Source: JADHUC01 sp964623055 (GTDB taxonomy: Bacteria > Planctomycetota > Planctomycetia > Pirellulales > Pirellulaceae). Taken from it: a stretch of 64,000 nucleotides of DNA. The stretch lies in assembly GCA_964623055.1 (NCBI GenBank), contig CAZURK010000014.1:1-64000 (forward strand), written 5' to 3'. A model generated the notes under the pieces. It was not told the DNA's origin. It ran no database searches and was given only the letters and a program-made list of their open reading frames with translations. The translations under genes were made by a program, and so were the position numbers. Below are positions 1-6,833 of this stretch, one piece after another (position 1 is the first letter of the stretch; every line of letters starts with the position of its first letter).

Positions 1-1
1 T

Positions 2-524
2 GGAAAAGCAGTTAACCCTGACCCAAAGCGGGATTTGATAAAAAAGTATGGGTTAGCCGCGGCCGATGGTCGCACCATGGAGGCCGATTCCGCACTGGCC
101 GATACACTTCAGCAGTTCATCGAAGATCAGCGCCAACCTGGATCCGTTCTCGGTCGTTTGGTCTCGCCACTTCTCCAAACCCAGTACGTGGCGGTACTGG
201 GCTACGGGCCGGCCCACACCGGTGCCGCCCGAAGCCATCGAGTTCTACACCGGGCTCGAAGAGCGGTACCGGGGAACACCTCGGGAGTTCCGCCTGTTTC
301 GCCTGTCGCTCGGCGAAGCCAGGTCGGTGGATGGTCTTGTTCTTCCAGATGCCGGGACGAACACCCCCTTGATCGCCATCGTCTTGGGCCAGATGCTGGC
401 CTACGAGTGGGCCAGGCAGAAGGGCTTCGCTCCGGGAACGAGTGACGTGTTGCGGAAAGCGGTGGTTACGAGCCGGCCCCACCTCAATGCGAGACAGGAA
501 TCACGGAGGGTTTCCAGAACATAG
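2..524 (+). pseudogene. Broken sugar-isomerase (SIS)-like fragment
   Basis: Only the 3' part is inside the window. The first ~210 bases read openly in one frame (a stretch containing QTQYVAVLGYGP). From about 215 the protein-like reading moves to the next frame (EAIEFYTGLEERYRG, then GLVLPDAGTNTPLIAIVLGQ and AYEWARQKGF) up to the stop at 522-524. The pattern of a hydrophobic LP..., a Q-x-LAY-x-x-A-x-x-x-G segment and a closing K-x-VVTS resembles the C-terminal SIS domain of GlmS-like phosphosugar isomerases. The frame change means the gene is broken or the assembly has an indel. The family call is by eye and tentative; that the second-frame segment is protein-like is more certain than its name. 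Confidence 0.35.
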
Positions 525-528
525 CCAG

Positions 529-1029
529 TCATCTACGGGGGCTGGAACGGATTACGCGGAAACCGAGGATGATGGCGTAGGTCCAGGGGGAAACAGCCGA
601 GCGGACCGACGCCCCAGTTCGGGAGATGAAAGTGCTGACGCGAAAGTTCCCGCCTCGGTTCACCCGGTACTCGCCCAACGCTGGCCCCAGCGGGTCAACG
701 AGCCGGCCAGACGGGTATTCGCCGTACCAGTCCAAGCACCACTCAGACACATTCCCGTGCATATCATATAAGCTCCACGCGTTCGGGGCCTTCTGGCCCA
801 CGGAATGCGTCCTAAGACCGGAATCCTCTCCGTACCAGCCGGCGCGGCGCGCGTCCGCTATCGTGTCGCCGCAATGGCACGTTGTCTTTGTCCCCGCACG
901 GCAGGCGTATTCCCATTCGGCTTCGGTGGGGAGACGATAGTCAGCGCCCAGCCACTTTCCGAACACCCACGCGTCGTACCACGTCACCTCGATTACCGGA
1001 CAGTCTTCCTTTGGGCTGTACTTGAAACA
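529..1029 (-). pseudogene. C-terminal half of a formylglycine-enzyme (SUMF1/C-type lectin fold) domain, 3' end of a damaged NACHT gene
   Basis: This minus-strand segment reads CPVIEVTWYDAW, LPTEAEWEYACRAGT, LYDMHGNVSEWCLDWYG, a central VNRGGNF and a terminal GFRVIRS. These are the ordered hallmarks of the C-terminal half of FGE-sulfatase/SUMF1-type domains. The N-terminal half (normally a xMGS...E.P.H.V segment) is absent. Immediately upstream at about 1021-1032 the frame changes into the NACHT reading frame: a single extra T in CTGTTTCAAG would explain the frame, but not the missing half-domain, so an internal deletion is likely. In STAND ATPases this fold usually acts as a C-terminal sensor rather than an enzyme. 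It is probably non-functional as it stands. Confidence 0.75.
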
Positions 1030-2281
1030 GTTCTGCAAGCGATGCGGCAAGTGTATCTGGGGCCTCTTGCCAAACGGTGCTCGGCATCTCGATGGCAAAG
1101 CGAAACGCCCAGTACCAGTTCGGATCGGCGGCAAACCGACGTACCGCGGGATCGCCAGAGCGGACCCGCTCCTCGCCGATTTTCGTAGCCGAAGTCGCAA
1201 GACTTCCGTCCGTGGGTTGTGCGCGGGTCTCCGTAGGTTGTGCGCGGGTCTCCTGACCCCGCACAGGGTCCGACCGGAGGTCTCCAGAGTCCGGGAGACC
1301 TGCGGTCGGCGGTTTCGGCGAGGTCGGGAGACCTGCGCCCAACGGGGTCTTCGTAGCTGAAGTCATAAGACTTCGGTCCTCGCCGCCTTCGTCCTCCACG
1401 TCCTTCGCCACCCAACCCTCTTGCCGATTGCGGGCCAGGTGCAGGCCACAATAGAACTCCATCATGCCCCGGTGTTTGAAGCTGAGACTCTGTTCCGTAC
1501 CGCCCTCCAGGATACATCGCTTGGTCAATCCCGTTGCTGTGCGCACCATCTCCCAGTGATTGTGAGTGATCTCGCGGCCGCAACGGCGGCCTGCTGCTTT
1601 GCGCAGAGCCCTCACCCTGTCAGGACCCCGTACTGCATAGTCGTAGCGTTCGCCGGACATCATCTCGAACGCCACAGCGGCCAGGATCTCTTCCAGGTCC
1701 AGAACGATGTCCTCATCGAAGTCCTCCCGCAGCTTGGTTCCGGCAAGCTGGACCATGTGGTAGCTGGCCTGCAGATATAGCTCGGCCCGCGTGCGGAACG
1801 GCTTCAACTCTGCCTGCTGCTCCGCCAAGCCGCGGATCATCGACAACACCACAGGGATGCGCAGCAGTTCCTGAACCTCGTAGTAGTTGGGGAACAACTC
1901 CGACAGGTCGTTTTCGTACAGGTCGTGGAGATACGCCTCCTGCTGGGTGCGGTCGAAACCGTCGATGCGCCCGTAGCGCCAGCCCGGCACACGGAACAGC
2001 GTGTTACGTTTCTCGCTGACCGCATAAGACCGCGCAGTCAGCACGACACGGCATTTCTTGCCCAACGGCTCGTTCAGAAATCGCGACAGTGCCTTGATTC
2101 GTGATGTGTCGGACACCTGGTCCAAGGCGTCCAGAATGATCACAACACGCCCGTGGCGGATCGCCCAGTTGGCGATGTCTGCGGGATCGAGCTTCGGGGA
2201 CACGTCTTGCGCCACCGGAGCCACCGCCTTCGCCAGCGCAGCCAAAAATCCGCTGGCCACTCGTCGGTCCACTCCTCCCAC
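1021..2281 (-). pseudogene. NACHT ATPase core, middle part of the damaged gene
   Basis: The central frame carries the Walker B region RHGRVVIILDALDQV, a sensor-like KCRVVLTARSY, and the helical region typical of NACHT STAND ATPases (DGFDRTQQEAYL, IPVVLSMIRGLAE, SFKHRGMMEFYCGLHLA). The P-loop lies upstream in another frame (2248-3357). The join is at an A5 tract on the plus strand, 2244-2248: one additional base there restores a continuous reading through ADF-LAALAKAV. Near its 3' end the protein has a low-complexity stretch (ETRAQPT repeated, TSATK repeated) encoded by inserted palindromic repeats at about 1180-1385. Such ATPases are found as bacterial antiphage or programmed-death proteins; that role here is inference from the family. 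Confidence 0.75.
1180..1385. repeat. Palindromic repeat cluster inserted in the NACHT reading frame
   Basis: On the plus strand CGTAGCCGAAGTCGCAAGAC (starting about 1184) recurs as CGTAGCTGAAGTCATAAGAC (starting about 1350). Between them GGTTGTGCGCGGGTCTCC occurs twice in tandem (about 1216-1254), followed by GGAGGTCTCCAGAGTCC and two copies of GGGAGACCTGCG. The cluster keeps the minus-strand NACHT frame open and encodes the low-complexity TRAQPT and TSATK segment. It resembles the intergenic palindromes elsewhere in the window, so it looks like a repeat invasion of coding DNA. Confidence 0.6.
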
Positions 2282-3357
2282 CTTACGGCCAGGCAGGGTT
2301 TGCTGTCGAACAGGGTTGCTTGTCCAGCGGGCGAACTCAGGAAGGCCAGCAGGCGACGGGTGAAGATCGACTTGCCCGCGCCCGCATCCTCAGAAATGCA
2401 CAACAGACGGCTGGTTTCGAGCAGCTTGGTCAGTTCCGTTTCCTCGTCGTCCCACGAGGCGGCCACCGGCTTGTACGGATCTTGCTCGGACTCCTCGCGC
2501 GCCCCCGACTGCGGATTGCCACCGCTGCCAAAGCGGCTGCTGGCATCGGACGGCTGAAAGCCCTCCTTCAGAAGCGAGTAGTGTGCGGGGACATAATGAA
2601 CGAGTCTGTCGGGGTCGTTTTCATCCCGGCGAGCGGCCTCCCATTCCTTGACCCGTTGTTGGCAGTATTCGTTCAAGACTCGTTCGATCCGTGCGTCGCC
2701 GGTCAGGTAGTCGAACACCTGCTTAAGATTCTCGGCGCCGAGAACCTCGGGCCTTCCCGTAGAAACGTAGTGCTTCGCCTGTTCGTGATGCAGGACGACG
2801 CGACGTAACGGCTCGGGACGGCGCGCGGCTACGGCTTCGAGTTTGGCTGGAACCGACTCCTCACTCACCGGTGCCACGCGGATGTGGTGTGGTTTAAGTT
2901 CGCCAGTATCGGGACCGGCATTTTGGTCTCGGTCAATCGCGATGGAAGCCGACGCATCCGTGTTCAAGCCGGTCTCCGTTGCAGCCGCATACATGGCACA
3001 GCACAGCAAACCGCCTGCCGAACCTCCGGCGAGATGTGCCCATGGACGTCGAAACTGTGGCGACAAGCGGATTGTCGGCGGAGCAGGACGTTGTCGGTCA
3101 AGGTTGGATGTCAACTCCGATTTACAGATCTTCCATCCAAGCCTCAGACTTTTCGCCATCGCCTTGTCGATGACTGTCATGGCCATCGTCACGGGGTCCA
3201 GGTAGAAGCCGAACGGCCCCTCTTCAGCCGACTGGACCCGCACCGTCTCCACGCGCCCATCCCCCGAGTATTCGTGGTAAAGCAACATGGTCGCCTCGGT
3301 GCAGAATCGGTCACCCGTATCCTCCCGTCCAAGTAGGTAGGTCAACAGTCGTCGCAA
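2140..3357 (-). pseudogene. Lon-like Ser/Lys protease domain plus NACHT P-loop, 5' part of the damaged gene
   Basis: The N-terminal ~230 residues resemble a Lon-type (S16) peptidase: HLAGGSAGGLLCCAMYAA matches the G-x-S-x-G serine site, and VPAKLEAVAARR followed by LRRVVLHHEQ matches the later catalytic-lysine helix and strand. A linker follows, then the P-loop EDAGAGKSIFTRRLL and AVRWEEWTDEW before the frame breaks at 2244-2248. The longest start is a TTG at 3357; the frame stays open upstream to about 3528 with no ATG, so the true start is uncertain. Protease-NACHT-lectin-fold order suggests an effector-switch-sensor protein. The NACHT call is firm. The Lon-like call rests on two motifs and the residue pattern. 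Confidence 0.65.
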
Positions 3358-3515
3358 GACAAGCCAAGTGGTTGTGTTCAGGTACGAATCGGACTGCTCT
3401 GCAAGTCGATGCAGAGCGGAGTCAATCTCGCGCGTGGGTGAAGCCGAAGCAACCCTGGGCTGTGAGCCACAACGCCGTCGGCGTAGGGATGTTCGACCGC
3501 GGATGATGGGCCGTG

Positions 3516-3986
3516 CTACGGCGTTTTCTTATCAAATATCTTACCGGGTCGGACGCGAAAATGACATGCTTCCAGCAGCCGCGGCGTCAAAGTCGGCGGA
3601 AACCAGCAGTGGCCGCGCAGCTTGCTCGCGCCCGCCACGGGTCTTAGCTTCACGGCTGTCGAGAACAGCAGTTGGACCACCCCGTCTGGCAATCCGGCGG
3701 CATCGCGCGGTTGCAGGAGTATTTCCAGCACCGCTTCCCGGCTGGTCGCGTAGTCCAGGCCAGGTCGGTTCACCCGTTCCCAAGCCGGAGCTTGGGAACC
3801 AATTGCCGGACGAAGTGCCGGACCAAGTGCGGAGTGCTGGTTGAGTCCGGCAGTTGTTTCTTGGCCGCTCGTAACCCGATGCGTCAGCGACGCGGTCAGT
3901 TCAAACAGACAAACACCTCCCTCGAACGCCAAGACGGCACGGACGCCGTCGCCTGTGAAGACCGTACGGTTTTGGTCGTTGTTCAT
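3516..3986 (-). CDS. Hypothetical protein, possibly a remnant
   Basis: A 156-codon open frame starting with ATG, divergent from the downstream E1-like operon and upstream of the damaged NACHT gene on the same strand. The start of the protein (MNNDQNRTVFTGDGVRAVLA) and a segment near residue 90 (REAVLEILLQPRDAAGLPDG) look protein-like. Its centre (GSQAPAWE) is only the translation of a palindromic repeat at 3776-3799. No family is recognised. It could be the original 5' part of the NACHT gene, a small independent gene, or chance. Confidence 0.3.
   Translation of the reverse strand: MNNDQNRTVFTGDGVRAVLAFEGGVCLFELTASLTHRVTSGQETTAGLNQHSALGPALRPAIGSQAPAWERVNRPGLDYATSREAVLEILLQPRDAAGLPDGVVQLLFSTAVKLRPVAGASKLRGHCWFPPTLTPRLLEACHFRVRPGKIFDKKTP
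3776..3799. repeat. Perfect hairpin repeat
   Basis: GTTCCCAAGC and GCTTGGGAAC form a perfect 10-bp stem with a CGGA loop. It is the same style of short palindrome seen after many genes in this window, here inside a doubtful ORF. Confidence 0.7.
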
Positions 3987-4348
3987 CGTTGTTCACCGTG
4001 TACTTGGCAGCCGGAGGCGACGGAGGGGAGAAAGGGCGCACTGGTAGGCCGCGTCTTAGTCGCCAAACCGTGTCTCCGACCGGCACGGGACCGGCGGGGA
4101 AATCGTCCGGTTGAGCGAGGAATCACGAAATGCCTTCGGCTTTGTCCAAGCCGTCGGAACGCGCATATCTTGCCGTTGGTCCCCTACTCAGAAAAGGCGC
4201 GAAACGACCGGATCTGCGCACCTTCGGACGGTGGAATTGGATGACCAGTACGACCAACTTCGCTCACTTCGCGCCTTTGGTGTAGATGGAAGAGGTCTCG
4301 TGACCGGACTTCACTCGTTTCGCTCACATCAACGAAAAGGAGATGGAG
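3987..4348. other. Intergenic region upstream of the E1-like operon
   Basis: No convincing gene. The region holds a partly repeated motif (TTCGCTCACTTCG near 4259 and TTCGCTCACATC near 4319) upstream of the coiled-coil gene. Promoters for the divergent genes would lie here, but none stands out. Confidence 0.4.
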
Positions 4349-4546
4349 ATGAACGTTCGACAAGCCACGCCAGCCAAACGGGTAGAACAAGCGAAGACAC
4401 GCCTCGATCGCAGGCGACACTTCCGCGCCGTATGCGCAGCGTTGGCCGAGGATCTCACGCGGTTGGAAAACTTGGAACGTCAGGACCGCGATCGGCAACG
4501 CCAGGAGGAGTTGGCCCGTTTGCGCGATTTGGCCAGGTACGACTGA
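4349..4546 (+). CDS. Small coiled-coil protein upstream of E1-like gene
   Basis: Encodes 65 residues, highly charged and Arg/Glu/Leu rich (AALAEDLTRLENLERQDRDR), predicted helical or coiled coil. Two in-frame ATGs exist at 4343 and 4349. The Shine-Dalgarno AAGGAG at 4337-4342 is spaced correctly (6 nt) only for the second, so 4349 is chosen. The stop lies 15 bases before the E1-like gene, so the two are probably co-transcribed. No family is recognised. A partner or substrate role for the neighbouring adenylyltransferase is possible but unproven. Confidence 0.55.
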   Translation: MNVRQATPAKRVEQAKTRLDRRRHFRAVCAALAEDLTRLENLERQDRDRQRQEELARLRDLARYD

Positions 4547-4561
4547 GATCGGGGGCGTCTG

Positions 4562-5614
4562 ATGAAACCCGCTATTGCAGATAACTCGCAAACGCTGTGC
4601 CTCTTCCTGACTCGCGAGGCATGGGAAAGCTCGCTCCGACCTCTGTTGCTGGAACCCGGCCAGTTCGCCACGGGGTCGGTGCGATGGCGGCGCGAGCCGC
4701 TGATCGAGGAGGCTCTCTGCAGCCGCCTGGACGTCACCCGCGAGTTGCCCACGGGGGCCTCGCGACCGCCGCTGGAGGATTGGCTGGTGCTGATCGTCGA
4801 CCACGGCGAAGGGACAACCGCCCGCCAGTGGACAGATCGTCTGGCTCCCCGCGATTCGCAACGGTTGGTCGTGCTGGTCCTAAACCGGGACGATCGGAGT
4901 CGATGGGAAGCGGTCGTGAGCGACCGAGGACGCCTATCTCCGGTTGACGGCGTGGTCGTTGTCGGCAGCGGCATGCTCGCGTTTGGCCGCGGTCTGTGGC
5001 ACCAGCAGCCACGGTGCGAACAGGCCATCGCGCGGACCAGCCGCACAGCCGGGGCACTGGGCGAACACGTGTTCGGCAAGGTTCGCAGCTCTTGTGTCAC
5101 GTTGGTGGGTGCCGGACGTCTGGGATGTCTGATTGCGTTTCACTTGGCCGGTCTGGGCGTACGGCAACTGCGATTGATAGATCCGGACGTGCTTGGGCTG
5201 GAGAACCTGGATGCGATGCCGGGCTTGACCGAGAGGGACGTGGGCCGACCGAAGGTCGAGGCGTTGGCGAAAAGGCTCCTTGCTTTCCGGTCAGACTTAC
5301 TGGTTTCCTGCCTGCAGAAATCCGCAACCGATCCGGAAGCGATCCGCTTGGTTCGCCGACGAACAGATTTGCTGGTGACGTGTGTCGATAGCGACACCGC
5401 ACGGCTATGCACATCGTTGATCGCTCGCGAAACGCTGACCGTTCACTTGGACGTAGCCACGCATATTCCGGCCGAACAGGGAGAAGGAAGCCCCATGCAC
5501 GCAGACGTACGGCTTTTGGTGCCCGACCGTGATGGTGGGTGCATCGGCTGCGTGGGTGGCTTGGCAGACCCGGAAGAGACTGTATACGAACTGGCAGCAC
5601 CGCCGGGCACTTGA
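4562..5614 (+). CDS. E1/ThiF-like adenylyltransferase, frameshifted near its 3' end
   Basis: An N-terminal region of about 170 residues without a clear family is followed by a ThiF/MoeB/E1-type Rossmann fold: VTLVGAGRLGCLIAFHLAGL (nucleotide-binding), LRLIDPDVLGLENLDAM, RDVGRPKVEALAKRL, then LLVTCVDSDTARL. It ends with the first zinc-knuckle pair CIGC. Such enzymes adenylate the C-terminus of ubiquitin-like or sulfur-carrier proteins. The expected second pair (SESDCRFCQT) is in the next frame and ends with a stop at 5716-5718; one extra G in the GGG at about 5606 would join them. The segment usually found between the two pairs also looks short, suggesting a small deletion. The gene is therefore probably inactive or misassembled. 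The N-terminal region could be a diverged JAB-like domain, but no HSHP-type metal motif is visible. Confidence 0.7.
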   Translation: MKPAIADNSQTLCLFLTREAWESSLRPLLLEPGQFATGSVRWRREPLIEEALCSRLDVTRELPTGASRPPLEDWLVLIVDHGEGTTARQWTDRLAPRDSQRLVVLVLNRDDRSRWEAVVSDRGRLSPVDGVVVVGSGMLAFGRGLWHQQPRCEQAIARTSRTAGALGEHVFGKVRSSCVTLVGAGRLGCLIAFHLAGLGVRQLRLIDPDVLGLENLDAMPGLTERDVGRPKVEALAKRLLAFRSDLLVSCLQKSATDPEAIRLVRRRTDLLVTCVDSDTARLCTSLIARETLTVHLDVATHIPAEQGEGSPMHADVRLLVPDRDGGCIGCVGGLADPEETVYELAAPPGT

Positions 5615-5718
5615 GGACATCGTACTGGCACCGGTTACGCTACGTCGCGGGAGGCGAACTGCAGATCGATGCCGGCCCCGTCGGAAGCGAATCGGACTGC
5701 CGGTTCTGCCAGACGTAG
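5615..5718 (+). pseudogene. Displaced C-terminal zinc-ribbon end of the E1-like gene
   Basis: Reading the frame starting at 5581 gives HLRTSYWHRLRYVAGGELQ and then GPVGSESDCRFCQT followed by a TAG at 5716-5718. The CxxC pairs with the CIGC in the frame of the preceding ORF, as in zinc-binding E1-like proteins. Placed out of frame by a one-base difference. Confidence 0.5.
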
Positions 5719-5886
5719 TGTCCTGCCTAGGTGGGAGAATATTCCAAAGATTCGGACCAGATTCTTGCTGGTGCGCGCCTTTATCAAGATGGAAACGGAA
5801 CAACCCTCCAAGCGAAAACCAGCCAGTCCCATAACCTCCAGCAGCAAACAATGGACCTATCCGCGTGTACACTCCCGGAGGCTACC

Positions 5887-6594
5887 ATGACGCGACCCGC
5901 TACGAAGTTCACTGGCAGATGGACGGATCTCACTCTGTGGGATCATTGGTTCGCAAGTCATCGCCGGACGGTAGCTGCCTGGCACAGCGAAGAACTGGCG
6001 ACGCTTGCTCGCTTCATTGGGCCCGAATCGCGAGAAGTCGAGAGAGTCCTGGACGCGATCCGTCAGCACGCAGGGCAGGGCGTCGGGACGATGCCGGTCA
6101 ACAAGCTTGCCGGACTGGTTTATCGACACCTTGCAGAATCCGCGATCATTTTCGATTACGAGCCGTACAGCCTAGGATTCGCCCAACGCGTGCGGTCTCC
6201 GTCGACGATTCTCCGAAAGGTTCATCCCCGCGTTGCCACTTGCTTGGATTGTTCTCTGTTGTTCGCCAGTGTGATCGAAGCAGCGGGCGGCGAGCCTTTG
6301 GTCCTCCAATTCGTCCGTCCGTATCAGGCTCACGCCATCGTCGGTGCCTGGCTACGACCGCCGATCAACCGCGAGGTCGTTTACCTGGACCGAACGCCGT
6401 TCAAATTGGATCGACCGAAGAATATCGCAGTGATCGAGTCCACCGGTGTAACCGTCAACCAGCCGAGAAGCTTTCGCGAGGCAAGGACCGCCGCGAAGGC
6501 GTTCTTTCGTGATCCAAGTTGGTCGCTGCGATTTGCCCTGGACGTGGGCGAGGCACGACGACGTGGGATAATGCCATGGGGATTTGCGGCGTAG
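5887..6594 (+). CDS. Transglutaminase-like cysteine protease domain protein
   Basis: A protein of 235 residues. The core HPRVATCLDCSLLFASVIEA followed by AAGGEPLVLQF and a His in QAHAIVGAWL fits the Cys-His centre of transglutaminase-like folds, especially the bacterial version in which the C-L-D segment is followed ~30 residues later by G-HA-x-x-G-x-W. The start at 5887 is preceded by GGAGG at the right spacing; a longer frame from 5731 lacks a ribosome binding site. It follows the E1-like gene on the same strand and could be its partner, for example cleaving or deconjugating a tagged substrate. That partnership is inference. Cytoplasmic, no signal peptide. Confidence 0.6.
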   Translation: MTRPATKFTGRWTDLTLWDHWFASHRRTVAAWHSEELATLARFIGPESREVERVLDAIRQHAGQGVGTMPVNKLAGLVYRHLAESAIIFDYEPYSLGFAQRVRSPSTILRKVHPRVATCLDCSLLFASVIEAAGGEPLVLQFVRPYQAHAIVGAWLRPPINREVVYLDRTPFKLDRPKNIAVIESTGVTVNQPRSFREARTAAKAFFRDPSWSLRFALDVGEARRRGIMPWGFAA

Positions 6595-6661
6595 ACGACG
6601 TGCCACTGATGCGGAGCGATTGAAGGCCGTGGCTGGGTGGAACGGAACTTCGGATCTACAT

Positions 6662-6683
6662 GGACGGACTTGGAAGTCCATCC
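6662..6683. repeat. Short hairpin repeat, same family as 41570-41591
   Basis: GGACGGACTT-GG-AAGTCCATCC forms a 10-bp stem with one mismatch. A nearly identical hairpin lies 35 kb away upstream of pta. Confidence 0.65.
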
Positions 6684-6770
6684 TACAGGGCATCGCGTGG
6701 TCTGGAAACGCGTCACCGACAGCAACTCTAATTGGAGAGCGCCGCTTTGGTCGGCAGAGCGTGGAAATGG

Positions 6771-6833
6771 AAGCCTGACGCGCAAGCGAAGATCCAATGG
6801 TGCAAGTCGTCTCTTCGCTTGCGCTTCAGGCTT
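6771..6833. repeat. Inverted repeat at the 3' end of the heparinase gene
   Basis: Arms 6771-6792 (AAGCCTGACGCGCAAGCG...) and 6812-6833 pair at 21 of 22 positions. The right arm reaches the stop codon of the minus-strand heparinase gene, so in RNA it would form a stem-loop right after the coding region. It may act as a terminator or stabiliser. Confidence 0.7.
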
